Positions 28,971 through 40,400 of a stretch of DNA of 64,000 bases are shown piece by piece. This DNA comes from Tomocerus qinae (taxonomy: Eukaryota; Arthropoda; Collembola; Entomobryomorpha; Tomoceridae). A program made the translations under genes and the position numbers. How positions within the stretch are numbered: the first letter of the stretch is position 1; every line of letters starts with the position of its first letter. The stretch is from positions 6,572,001 to 6,636,000 of the forward strand of contig CM034549.1 in the NCBI GenBank assembly GCA_020055645.1, read 5' to 3'. Under the pieces are notes generated by a model that saw only the letters and a list, made by a program, of their open reading frames with translations, was not told the DNA's origin and did not search any database.

Positions 28971-29191
28971 GGCTACAGAATTTCATCCATTGTTTCTAAT
29001 TTGATACTCCATGCGAATTTTGATCAAACTATCATGTTTTACAAAAGGATTGATTTATGGAAACAAAAATTGCATACGTCTTTAATTTATTCTGCATATT
29101 AAATATCTAAAGACCAAATGCAAGCGTTGGCTACAGAATTTCATGTATTGTTTCTAATTTGAAACTTCATGCGAATTTGGACTAAACTAAC

Positions 29192-29710
29192 GGGTAGTAT
29201 CTTCGGTATCCGTGAATTTAAAATTTTAAAACTCGGTTGGCACACTAATAAAATTTTGATATTACCACCCTGAAATTTTGGTTACAATAGTATGATTACT
29301 TTTTTCCCAGCTCTGAAGGGTTTCATAATTTGGATATTAGGGTGACCAACAGTGTATTATAACGTTGGTTTAGAAAGGATTAAAATTAAAAACCTTAATT
29401 CATAATCTTTCACGACACATCGGACCTGAAAGTAAAATGTAAATGCAAAAAAGGCACACCATACATTCTATCCCGCTCTTATTTTTTACTTAAATCCTTT
29501 ATTTCGCAATGACTAACTCAATGTTAATTTTGATTAGATGAACATTACATATTAATTATTTATAAGACTATGAACCAATAGCTATGACTGTGGGTTCTGT
29601 GGTGGGGTTGAAGGAAGGCATTTAAATTCTTTTGGTACGAATCGCAGATATGGGTATTGCATAGAAATTCAAGTTGACGAGTTCAACTTTTCGATGATTT
29701 AATTTAAGAG
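29192..29710. other. Flank between satellite and SINA-like gene, no gene recognised
   Basis: Satellite similarity ends abruptly near 29191. The remaining bases up to the stop codon of the SINA-like gene look like ordinary A+T-rich spacer and the 3' untranslated end of that gene. Confidence 0.5.
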
Positions 29711-31661
29711 TCAAGAACGTGGAGGCTTCCATCCGATAAGATGGAGGTGACTAAGAAAACGAATTCTATCTTTCTCGGCTTTTTCAATCACAGCTATATC
29801 TAATGGAGGGGACTGAGAAAGCGGAGCTAGATTTTGTATAATAATATTCGAAGATTCATCTACATTACAAGTAGTTGTTTCAGATGTATTCTGATCTTCT
29901 GTCAAAGTTGACTGATTTTGTCGTTCAGGAACTAACATAGAAGTACAATATGAGCAAGTTATTTCTTCATTCACTTTGTCAAAAAATTTTAAGATCTTTT
30001 TGTTACATTTACGTGGTTGTCGTGTGTTCCTCAATCTCCCAGATAGTCCAAGTGATTTTGAGTTTGTTGATGGTTTTGACTTACCGGTGTCTGATTTGTT
30101 AAAATAATCAAATTTTACTTTTAAACCCCTTTACTGGCGGATACAATTGACTAGAGTGCTAGATGTTCTAGATTTAACCTTAACCTTGTATCTGTTGAAG
30201 CATTGAATTTTTTCCATCCTTTACTTTATCCGATGGAGGTGATTGAGAAGACGAGTTTGGAATATTATTTTCCTTCGATGATCGAGCTGTATCACAAGGT
30301 GGCACTTCAAATGTATCTGAAGATGGTTGTCCTCGTCCACGAATTCGCCCAGGAATGGAAATAGTAAATAGAAAATATAAATACAGTTTGAGAAGTACCA
30401 AATAAAAATATTCACCGATGAGTTTTGATTTAGACTTAAGGGATTTGGAGTCTTTCTCATTCTTTATTTCCTTCTCCTTTTCCCCGAAGATAAATTTACT
30501 TTGGCTGTTTTCATCTAGTGATTCCGTTGTAAATGAAATTGGGTTTAAGGATGGAAAGGAGTCTGTGTGGGAAAGCAGACTGCTGACGACTGAACATTCC
30601 TTAATGGCAATTTTAATCGTCCATTTCAATTTTTCAGTGTTTTCATATTTTATTGCATTAAAAAGCTTTAGGGTCTCCAAAGGTATCGAAAAGTACGCTG
30701 CATTATGATCCACATTCTCAATACTTAGTACAGGTCCTTGCCAATTTAGTTTGAGTTTCTAGAAAGTAAGAGTATTAGTTTACATAAGAACAGGCTCAAG
30801 GTAAATTTACATGGTCCGAAGTTTCTAAGAATTAATTAATTTTGATTGAATTACTTTTTCTGTATTTATAAGTGTGAGTTTTGCAATAAATTCTTCAGAA
30901 ATTGCAACGGGAGCTGCCGCAATACATTTCCATGTAATACCCGGTGGAGCTCCGTTGTTTTGTTTAGTAAATTCGCTGACAAGAAAAAAGTGTTCGTTGA
31001 AAGCGAATAGAATTACTGGCATCCATTTTCGGGATTCCGTACTAAAAATGTTGGAAATATCTTGGACAACTAGAGTTTTGGAACATTCAACTATTAAATT
31101 ATTCAGCATGTGGTCATCTTTCAAGTGATTGCAAATTTCAGATTTTGGAATTGTTATGAAGCATCCAAACAATTTTCCAAGACCAATTCGATTGCAGTAG
31201 TCTATGGAGCTAAATTTTCAAAAATATTACAGACTTCCAATAGAATAAAAGGCTATGATCAGATCCATTAAATCTTAAGAGATTTTGAAAATCAAACATA
31301 TATAGAAATACTAATTTAAAAATTTAAAAATACAAAATTACTAATAATCGCAATGTCGGAGATGATCTTCAACATCTTCAGGTTTCAATCGTAGTTTGCA
31401 TCCAAATTTTGAATTGGGACATTGTTTGGTTGTGATGTTTTCTGTCAACTTTTCAACTGCTATATTTCTAATAAGGATATCTGGCATAGGTTGATTACAA
31501 ATTGGACATTCTTTGATATTCGGAATACAGTTGCAACAAACGATATGTCCTAGTTGACACTGGTAGATTGGAGGATATGCCATTTCTACACATATTGGAC
31601 ATTCTATCAGTTTCAATAATTCGTTCGTTTCAGTATTCAAACCTGCATTAAAATCCGTCAT
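29711..31661 (-). CDS. SINA/SIAH-like RING E3 ubiquitin ligase with long disordered C-terminus
   Basis: Model: exons 31342-31661, 30855-31209, 30416-30758, 30185-30331, 29711-30090, about 514 residues. Residues 21-55 are a C3HC4 RING of SIAH type: CPIC, then CQLGHIVCCNC, then CPIC. A SINA zinc-finger segment follows (CPNSKFGCKLRL, DHLRHCDY, CNRIGLGKLFGC, CNHLKDDH). A TRAF-like substrate-binding domain comes next, with MPVILFAFNEHFFLVSEF, ITWKCIAAAPVAI, LTLINTEKKLKLNWQGPVLS and YFSIPLETLKLF. SIAH proteins end there at about 280-300 residues; this one continues for about 170 Ser/Pro/Lys-rich, probably disordered residues. The 84-base stretch 30332-30415 is in frame and could be intron or retained coding sequence. 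A very good donor at 30083-30084 makes the start of the last exon uncertain. Core domains are confident; the C-terminal model is tentative. Confidence 0.8.
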
Positions 31662-32584
31662 TACTCCAAGTTCTTTTGCTGTAATAGAATTCTATGAGTT
31701 TTTCTTCTTTTTGGGACCAAAATTAATTTATACTGATCAACCAACTGATCAACTAACTAAATGTTCTAGTTCGAGAACTTGAAAGGTTATAATTTGTCAT
31801 GTTTCTATAGTATTCGTCATTGGAAAACGATTTGAAGCCTCAAAACACAAAATAACCCAAAATAAGGGTACCCGCAAGAAGCTTATGCTTCTTGGATTTT
31901 ATAAAAAAAAATAAAGGGTGGAAATGGCTTATCAGCAAAAGCCGATAATCCATATGATTACAAATATGCAAGTTATAATAAATTGTACAAATAACCAACA
32001 TGCCAAATATTTCATTCCCAATTTTATAGGCAAAACTAAAAATGATGATAAAAAACCGTGAAAAAACAGCGCAGCATGTAAAAACGTATTCGATTTGGTT
32101 ATTAAATTCGATGTACGATATACAGATACTAAATGTTAAAGCTGATATTTGTCATTCCGAAAATACTTGCACTGTCTATGTAATCATTAACTGGAATATT
32201 TTATTATGGTAATGACAAAATCAGTTTACAACAGTTTACAGAAATATTATACAGATTTTGGAATAATATACAGATATATATACATATTATGCATACATAG
32301 TAATATGCACAATATAATATACACAATGCACATAATATATAATATACATGATGCACATAATATAATATATACATAATGCACATAATATAATATACACAAT
32401 GTACATAATAATAGACTTAATATAATATACATAATATACAGATATATTGGAATAATAATCAATAATCGTTCCTTCCCTTTCCCTAGTCCCTAACTGTAGA
32501 ATGAGGTTCTGCATGTGACCACGAATTCAGGAGATGATTAATTAAGATTAATTAATCAATGATATTTTTTGCCATCAATAAGAA
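31662..32584. other. Spacer between SINA-like and TXNL1-like genes
   Basis: No gene recognised. It holds a perfect hairpin (31875-31894: CAAGAAGC, loop TTAT, GCTTCTTG) and an A+T-rich tandem repeat at 32270-32440. Both flanking genes are on the minus strand, so this should contain the promoter of the SINA-like gene and the 3' end of the thioredoxin-like gene. Confidence 0.5.
32270..32440. repeat. A+T-rich tandem repeat (ACATAATATAATATAC type)
   Basis: Imperfect repeats of CACAATGCACATAATATAA and close variants, about 25-30 bases each, run through this stretch. The open frames with strings of Tyr/Ile on the minus strand are caused by it. Confidence 0.7.
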
Positions 32585-34300
32585 CTATTTAGGACGTGTG
32601 ATTTGACTATTTAGAGAAGGTGGAGTGATTATTGGCGAAGATTGTGGGTAGTCAATGACGGTCATGGGCATTCCATAAAAATTCAGAGCATCGATTTCAA
32701 TTTTGCGATGCCCTGGCATGTTTTCCGTGACAAGAACGTGGAGAACTGATACGGGTTGAAGTCGCACAGCATCAAAATCCAGTTTGCTCTCCCCAAGAAC
32801 GTCATTCTCCGTTAGCCTATTGATGAAAACCAATAAGAATTATTGCCAATATATCTTTAGTTTAAATATTTATTTTTCGAATTTTTTTACACATACGTGT
32901 TTTCTTGCAGTGGAGTCAAATTGTTCAAATTGTCAAAATCTACAGTTACTGACTGATTAACAAAAAACTTAAGGTTTTTTGGAGCAGAATGTTTTTGAGC
33001 CTTGATTTTAAAATGCTGCAGCTAAAAGAATTCAAAATCAGTTCAAACTAGTACTCATCATTTGATTCATGCTTTTTGTACTTGTCAAATAGCAAAAGTG
33101 CTAAAAATACCATCAGAGGCTCCGTGAAAACGTAGACCATCAACAATTTTCCGACACCTTTTCCAGAACTAAGTTTCCTGCCATCGAGGAATGCCTGGAA
33201 GGAACTCACAGCCAAATCGTTGAAACAACGGCAATTTTTCTTGTCCAAGTATTTTGCAATATTCAAAATTCCGTAGAAACCTGGGGCAGATGCTGATCCG
33301 GATGTAGTAGCAGTTGATGCATCTGCAGGTTTCTTCAAAGGCGTAGCTGGCTTTGGCACTTCGTAAAGTTTTATTTTCCGCTCGAGTAGTTCTGGGTCCT
33401 TGCCCTATTACAAAAACCAATTTTTATGATCAGTAATATATTAATAAATTCTTAGGGTATCAATTTTGTGTTAGATTTTACTTGGATGTTATCGATAATG
33501 GAATTGTTCCTGTAAAATACAAAGGCAGGAACTCCGACAATATTGTGCTCTGTACTTGTATCCATACACGTTTCTGCATTCACCTAAAAAATCAAAATGC
33601 TAAAAATCTTGATAGCTTTTCATATTTTATAGACTCCCAGTAGAGTTTTTGAATTTTGAAAAGTTTAGGGAGCAACATTTGGTTTAATTTCGAAAGAGGC
33701 GATCTCAAAATGGAGTTTATACTTTTACGCAATATGAATTACTTTGTGTGCTTACAAGCACGTATATCCAAAAAGGTCGAAAGGGAGCTTAATAAATAAA
33801 AGTGACAGAAATTTGACTTAATCGCGCGTAAATTTTTAGTAATTTCTACGAAAAAACTTTTCTTTATCAGATTCTGGGATTCTGGGACTTTGGATACGTG
33901 ACTGCGCTTGCGCGTATATTGCATTTTGAGGACAAGCTCCTACAGTTGACAGTCGACAATGCTCAGTGCTCAGGTTGACAGTGCACTCGTGACTCGCAAG
34001 TTATATTCTGTGCTGTGCTTATTCTTACTTTGATGAAAAGCGTCTTGGGGAATCTTTGAGCCAGTTTGCTGATGATTGGATTCATCTCTGCAAAATATAT
34101 GCCATCATAATTTTTAATTTCAAGGCTCCCATAATTTACGAAGTAAGAAAGTAGGTATTATTATTGTCAAAACCTTTACAAGGCTTGCACCACGTGGTGT
34201 AGAAATCCACAACGACAAGTCGAGAATCTCCTGTAGTTTCCATTAAAGCTGAAAATTCTTCATCAGTGTTTATATGCACCAAATTACCTGTGACATCCAT
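32585..34300 (-). CDS. TXNL1: Thioredoxin-like protein with PITH domain (TXNL1 type)
   Basis: Six exons (34174-34300, 34029-34087, 33482-33583, 33111-33404, 32897-33021, 32585-32816) join in phase to 312 residues; human TXNL1 has 289. I start at the ATG at 34300 (MDVTGNLVHINTDEEF), since frames extending further upstream lack an ATG. Residues 1-103 are a thioredoxin fold with active site WCKPC at 37-41 (cysteines 38 and 41) and the cis-Pro region GVPAFVFYRNN. After a Pro/Ala/Ser/Thr linker comes the PITH domain, with KNCRCFND, LLMVYVFTEPLMLQHFKIKA, LTENDVLGESKLDFDAVRLQ, VSVLHVLVTEN and IEIDALNFYG. TXNL1 is a cytosolic proteasome-associated redox protein. The active-site Lys in place of the usual Gly is a change from the classic WCGPC. 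The gene is divergent from the F-box gene across a spacer of about 970 bases. Confidence 0.88.
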
Positions 34301-34937
34301 ACTTACAACCGGGAAAGCCAATGAGAACAATGGTAGCCGAGATTAGAAATTACTGACGATTTTGAAAAAAGGTGAGTGGAATTAGTTGTAAAGTTGTGAG
34401 TGCAAGGCTGTTATTGTAAAATGGAATACAATTTCTAAAACATTTCCACGTATTTAACTTCGCATGACAACGTGTGACGTGTTGTATTTTTGCCCTTTGT
34501 ATTCCCTGGCACTTAGGATTTTTAGTGTTGGTTGCTTATCTGTTATTACGTTATACGGCTATTTTCCCTGTGCATCCCCATGGGGTGGAATTTTTCCGGA
34601 AATGTGAGAAATGCTGGAAAATACAGCCTAAATATTCGAATTTATAGGCTTTCAGTTCTATCATCAATCATCTATTTCCTATTGTTTCCCACTAATTTCC
34701 CCATTTCCCATACATTTTGATAGTCTCCTTCCTTATAGTGGAAAATGAGAAATCTCTCATTATTGGTATTTTACAGTTGTAATCTTACGTCCTATTAAAG
34801 TTTGAGTAAATGTGTGTTTTGGGAAAAGGGTGTGGGTAAACACCCTCAAAGTCTTAGATCACAATAGCACCCTTCAACGCAAGTAGCTAAAATCGATTAA
34901 AAAGCTAAAAACGCTAATAAAATTCTTATCTCCTTAT

Positions 34938-34947
34938 TGCGCATGCG
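34938..34947. promoter_or_regulatory. NRF1/NRF1-like (EWG) site TGCGCATGCG
   Basis: A textbook NRF1-type palindrome, a common core element of housekeeping and divergent promoters, in the spacer between the TXNL1-like and F-box genes. It is isolated in A+T-rich DNA, which makes chance less likely, but there is no functional evidence. Confidence 0.4.
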
Positions 34948-34965
34948 AAACGGATAGATTTTTGT

Positions 34966-34974
34966 GGCGCGAAA
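34966..34974. promoter_or_regulatory. E2F-like site GGCGCGAAA
   Basis: Matches the E2F consensus TTTCGCGCC on the reverse strand and lies 18 bases from the NRF1-like site. Motif match only. Confidence 0.35.
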
Positions 34975-35267
34975 GGCTAATCTATCGTCGAAACTTTATC
35001 CACTCCAACGTGGATAAAAAGGATAAAGTTTTTATTTACCTTCTTGATAAATGTGAGAAACCATGGTAACCAATTAATACTTGTTGGATACAGCTAAAAT
35101 ACAAACGACCCTTCAACGACCTAGCTAAATAATCTGTTATATCCAATGAGCTAAAATAGCTGTTGCCCTGATACTGAAGGGTGCTAATGTTGCGAGAAGA
35201 TAATAGCAACTTTAATTTTTTGATACTAGAACATTCCAAATTATAAAAGGAAACCGAATTGACAAAA

Positions 35268-36984
35268 ATGGAGGTTGGAGCCGAAGTCAACCCCAATGGG
35301 GATGTACTGCAAACAATTATGACGAAACCTAACCCTCTGCTGCTTAGTCCGGTATGTTCACTGTTAATAATATTAGTTAATGCATATTTGATGTTAATAA
35401 TGTTAAATGAAGCATACACGCATAAAAATATTAATTTAGAGTGCTTGCTAGGTTATTCAATGCGTATACGAATATCTGGGACTCCAAGATATAAAAAACT
35501 GTCGCCTTGTAGCCCGTGAATGGAGTCTAAATTCGAAGTTAGTTCTCAGACATCGATCGAAGATTGTAATTTCAAATAACCAACTCGTAAATGAAAGCAA
35601 AACTATTCCTAAGTTTTTAGAAGATTTTTCAGACACATCAAAAATTCCGTTCGATGCGTATAAACTTACACAGTCTGGACCAACGTGGAATGTTAACGAA
35701 TTAAATGAATTCTTTGAAAATCAGCAACGTCACATAAAGGAGTTGGATTTGCAGCATTTAGTTCTGAATGACGGTGATTTCCAAAATATAATCAACAAGC
35801 ACTGTATTAATTCGTGGATATCAAAATCCTTGATGGCCACACCAAATACTAAATACAAAACCAAGTTGTCGGTTGCGTGTTCAGTCGACTACCGCTACTA
35901 TTGTACAACAAACCTGTGGGTTTCACTGTCCGTTCTGACTTATATAAAAAGCATTTCGTTCACGCAAGTTTTGGTCAACATTGACAATGCAGAAGTACTA
36001 GGACTCAAAATGAATCCGGTCGAGTTAAAGCTGGACGACGTCAAGTTTACCAAGGATGGTAAAACTAGACTTGATAACATTAGCATCACTAACATCGCAG
36101 ATCTTTCCAACTGCAAAGAACTTTACTTGAAATGTGGGAGTAAGAGTACTAAGATCACATTAGATTTGTGCGAATATGCCAATTCAGTTAACCTTGATAA
36201 ACTAACTATAATGGAAGGTGTTACAGTGGTTAACTGGGAGTCCACATTTTGGAAAGTGAAGGAGTTAATATTGACCAGAGTCCCACATTTAAGTATTTGT
36301 AACATTCGAGTTGTTAAACTGCAAATTTCTTTTTCGGCCATCGATTTAAGCGCTTTACCACCATCGATAGAAATTTTAACTTTGACATTTGGGTTCAGAG
36401 ATTATGTGAGATGCACACACCCGGTTTTTTTGCCGAAGCTTAAATGTTTGTATTTAAAAACCTACCACCGGGCTTCTTGTTCCCATCTTTACTACTTTAG
36501 ACATTGCCCTAAATTAGTTGAAATTCATATAGCAGGAGACGAATTGTTACGGCAAACAATGATAATTAAATTTGAAATGTTGCCAAAAAGTATCCGAAAG
36601 CTTCATTTGGAGATGAGGGATTCTGATTGGGAGTGGCAAGATGTAGGCGACAAACTGTTGATCGTGGACCAGCTTGTTCTTCTGAATTTCACTTTTGACA
36701 ATGTTAAACGTATGTGCATCAATAATATTCTGGTCAAAGATATCACTCTCAATTTCACGTTTATACGTGGACCTATTTTCCACAAAGACTTTCTTGGACT
36801 TTTAAAATATTTTAATGATAGACCTAAATACCAGGTGCCACGAATTTTTGTTGGGCCTCTTTGTTGGAAGGAAAATGAAGAAAGTTGCCTTCACAATTTC
36901 GTTGATAAAATTTCCGAATATTATGTTTTCGAAAATCAGAGAGGTGTTGCAATAGATAAGAAAGAGTTCCTCAGTCACATTTAA
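35268..36984 (+). CDS. F-box protein with divergent leucine-rich-repeat-like region
   Basis: Two exons, 35268-35351 and 35452-36984, give 538 residues. The start ATG (35268) has a good context (CAAAAATGG). An intron with donor GTATGT and acceptor TTGCTAG splits the F-box: NPLLLSP from exon 1 joins VIQCVYEYLGLQDIKNCRLV and AREW from exon 2, giving the expected P..L....(V/I)..YL...D...CRLV.REW pattern at about residues 22-52. The rest contains LRR-like pieces (IKELDLQHLVLNDGDFQNI, LTIMEGVTVVNW, LKCLYLKTYHR, KSIRKLHLEM). F-box proteins are substrate adaptors of SCF ubiquitin ligases, so a role in protein turnover is inferred; the substrate is unknown. It is head-to-head with the TXNL1-like gene and tail-to-tail with the aldehyde dehydrogenase gene. 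Confidence 0.82.
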
Positions 36985-37413
36985 GTTGTCTGCAATAATA
37001 TTTTGGTAGGGTAATGGGTTTCTTCTTGCTCTTGAGATAAATATTTTGGTGTTTGCAGTAAGCAAATTTATTATTGTAATGTAATTTATAAGTTGTAATT
37101 TAATAGGATCAATTAATTGATACGAATGATTATTATAATTTTGTTAAGGTATTATGGTATTTCCTGCTGGGTTTGTTTTGTAAACGGTGAAATGACAAGT
37201 GCGATTCCGCAGTGTTTGATAAGTTTTGTATAATGGCTATTTGGCGTTATTAAAATCCAAGTACAGATATGATAAAAATTAAACCTTTATTTCTTGTTTC
37301 TGTTAAAATCCATTCATAATAAAATTCACAAACAGTTTTATTGCTGTATCACATTAACTTTAACTCAAGAATGGTTTATTATTAATATTTAGTATAATAG
37401 ATAATCAAGTAAA
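36985..37413. other. Convergent 3' spacer between F-box and aldehyde dehydrogenase genes
   Basis: Short A+T-rich spacer between two converging stop codons. It contains an AATAAA signal on the minus strand (37291-37286) for the dehydrogenase. No other feature is seen. Confidence 0.5.
37286..37291 (-). terminator. Polyadenylation signal of the aldehyde dehydrogenase gene
   Basis: AATAAA on the minus strand, about 123 bases after the stop codon at 37414, in the spacer shared with the converging F-box gene. Confidence 0.5.
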
Positions 37414-40400
37414 TTACAAAAACCGCGATAGAAGATAAAAGAAGAGAATGCCAACAAAGAATGAAATCAGATGGCTGAATACTTCTTTTTCAATGTTAAA
37501 ATGGGATATATTTCGGACAAGCCAGGTACATATTTTGATTTTGTTTTTTGTGTAAGGAGGATATCTGGGCTCTCCTATTTTCTCACTCAAAGCACTAAAT
37601 GAACGATGCAAAACTGATCTGCTGTGAGAAAAGGTGTGCAAAGAATATTCACCTAAAAATGAACAAAATTTCCAATTATGCATCATCCAATTAAAAAATT
37701 AAAATACCTACACCAAAAATTTCGAAAACTCACCGTGATATCTACCCATCCCACTGTCACCTAAAAATATTAATTCAAATGAAAAGAAAATTAGAATTTA
37801 TCCTTGCAGTAAAAGGTACGATTAACGGAGGATTAACACACTCAGAAAACTAGTTAGCTACAAACAACAAAATCCGCATAAAATTAATTTATAGCCCAAC
37901 TCACCTACACCTCCGAAAGGCAATCCTGGCCCTACAAAGAAAAAAATACAAATATTACAGATAGATGAAATATGAAAGTACAAAAACCAAACATTTCTTT
38001 TGATTTTCGTATTGAAAATATGACAATAACTTACAAAAAGCATTTGCACAGATATCATTGATACAGACTGATCCGGAACTTGTGTTGGCTATAATTTTTT
38101 TGTTTTTGCTTTCATCATTGGAAAAGGTATACAACGCCAACGGCTTTGCTCTAGCAATTGAATGATTATTATTAAATTATTGAAATTATTAAAATTAAAA
38201 TAAGTTTTAATTTATTTTTCGAGTCCTACCTTTTCTGTATAAATTCAATGGCTTCATCTACAGAATTTACCGTAACAATTGGGATTATTGGCCCAAAAAT
38301 CTCTTCGGACATCAACGAGTCATCATCTTGTACGTCAACTAGAAAGGTAAATATTATTAACCAGCCAATTTGAACTTTTTTACACATTATGTTTTTATTA
38401 GAATATAGTTTCTTTGTAGAGTTATTATAATAGTTTTATTGAATTGTTACAAGTTTCTTTTTGTTCAACTAATTAATTGATATTATAATAATAGACATTC
38501 TACCATCGTAGGGGAACTTCAACATTATCAAAATAAGGAGACACTTACCAACAATTGTCGGTTCGATCCAAAGATCCTCCATATCCATTTTTCCACCAAA
38601 TACCACTTTACCCTTTGTTGACATTAAAAGACTTTGCAGACGTTTGAAATGATTTTCATTTACGATACGAGGCATATCTGGGTTACTTTGCAAATCTTGT
38701 CCATACCATTCTTTGAGTACTTTGAAAGCCGTTTCGGTGAACTTAGCTTGGGCGTTTTTGGAACAAAGGATGTAATCAGGTGCAACACTATAGATTTGGA
38801 AAACATTTTAAAACAATTGTTCAATTTTACGATATACATAACTCCCTTAAATACCTTACAAGGTACTTTCTGTACAAGGCTTAAAAATGCTTACCATGTT
38901 TGTCCAAGATTCATGAATTTGCCCCTGAAACGATAAATATCATTGTTGCTTTTAAATCGCTCGAATAGAATAATACATTAGAATAAACATTATGATTTAA
39001 AGGAAAATACCATAAAATTCTTTTGGAAGCAACAAAAAAGTTTGCCGATTCATCGATGTAACAAGGAGATTTCCCACCCAATTCCAGCGTCACCGGAGTT
39101 AAATTTTGAGCTGCAACTGCCATCACGCTTCTACCCGTTGTAGACGAACCCTGGCACAATAAAATAATTGATAATTTATTGATAGTAGTACGTTTCTTTT
39201 GTCATGCTATTTCGCTCGCCATATAATTAGTTTTCTTACCGTACAGAAAATGTAGTCAAATTTGTAGGTCAACAATTGCTTTGTAGCCTCACGATCACCT
39301 TGAATAACTTGATAGCAGTCCTGGAATTATATAATTTAATTAATCAATATTTATTTACATTTCTAATTTTTGCATATGCTTGCAGAGTAAAATATATACC
39401 GAATCTAGATATTTCGAAACCAGTTTGGCCATCGTTGCCGCTGAATTTGGGGCATACTCCGATGGTTTGATAATGACAGCATTTCCAGCACCAATTGCTC
39501 CTGATAAATATTCAATAAATTTTTTTAAAGACCTTTTAACATTGGTTAAATTTATCCAAAATATTCAGAATAAAATACTAATTTAGAAACATTTAGTTCC
39601 AATTTTCATTTTCAAAATCATTTTCTGCAACATTTGCCCACACCCACTATTTATAATTGACCAGATGACCAGTTGCAATAAAATAGATAGAGGAGTTACC
39701 CGCTACTGGCTGAAGAGTTAGAAGAAAAGGATAATTCCATGCTCCTAAAAATTTAAAATGTATATTATAATTCACGATTTTAATCAAATAATAGTAATTA
39801 ATCGTAATAATAATTGACCAAATAGTATTAACCTAGAATTAAAACGACACCATATGGCTCTTGTTCGACGTATCCTTTGTCCATAACCGTTAAAAGATTA
39901 ATGGGTAAATAATTTGGAGCAGCAAATTTTTTCAGACTCGATATTATTGATGTTATTTCCATATGAATCAGTTCTATCTCGTAAAGTGTGGCTGTAAAAC
40001 ATAAAAACATTCAGTTGCATTTTGTTCTACTATTAGTTTGAGTTCAGTGATAGAAAAGTCAGTATTTTGGCGGGACCGTATGAAATGTATTTGATTTCAA
40101 CTGCGTACTAAATTTTTACCTTCTAAAGCCGACTTTTTCATATCTTTTTTCAAAGCATCAAGAATTTCAGGGAGTCCCTCTGTTAATAGCCGAGAAAAAT
40201 TGTTCAACTGCTGCAACCGGAAGGACAAGGGTCGTGTTTTCCTGCTTTCGAATCCATTTCGGACGCATTTTAAAGCCTACAATTTAAATTATCACATTTT
40301 AAGCAATGTTGCCTAACAAATTGTTATTTGTAAAAATTACTAATTTAATGCTGCGAGGATATTCCATATTAATTATTGTGGTATAATAATTTTTTTTACT

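Larger units (their letters stand above)
15600..29191 (+). repeat. Satellite DNA array, 158-base monomer, about 86 copies
   Basis: The motif CCATGCGAATTTT recurs every 158 bases (for example cat at 16451, 16609, 16767, 16925, 17083), followed by AACTAACATGTTTTACAAAA and TTGCATATCTTTTTAATTTA. Two monomer flavours alternate irregularly: one with CAAATGTTAGCATTGGCTAC and AATTAGAAAC, the other with CATATGCAAGCTGTGGCTAA and AATTTGAAAC. Copies at both edges (about 15600-16300 and 28900-29191) are the most divergent, and the interior is homogenised, as expected from unequal exchange. A few monomers are internally deleted (near 20541 and 20790 and their copies). The period is close to a nucleosome repeat. 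Open frames of 60-100 codons across it are side effects of the repeat. Confidence 0.97.
34865..35186. mobile_element. MITE-like element with perfect 12-base terminal inverted repeats
   Basis: TAGCACCCTTCA at 34865-34876 is exactly reversed as TGAAGGGTGCTA at 35175-35186. Inside are more inverted motifs (ACTTTATCC / GGATAAAGT and TTATCCAC / GTGGATAA near 34994-35030) and several copies of TAGCTAAAA. There is no coding capacity and I see no clear target duplication. The 322-base size and terminal repeats fit a miniature inverted-repeat element sitting in the spacer between two divergent genes. Confidence 0.55.

Noticed and set aside
16537..29102. Series of 67-101 codon frames (MFYKRFNLCKYNLHIFLI type) repeated across the window middle
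   Set aside because: They sit in the 158-base satellite, follow its period, and vary with monomer mutations; no evidence of selection for protein.
15600..29191. CRISPR-like regularly spaced repeats
   Set aside because: The repeats are contiguous 158-base monomers with no unique spacers, in a eukaryotic genome with introns; this is a satellite.
32247..32514. Minus-strand frames rich in Tyr/Ile
   Set aside because: Produced by the A+T-rich tandem repeat at 32270-32440.
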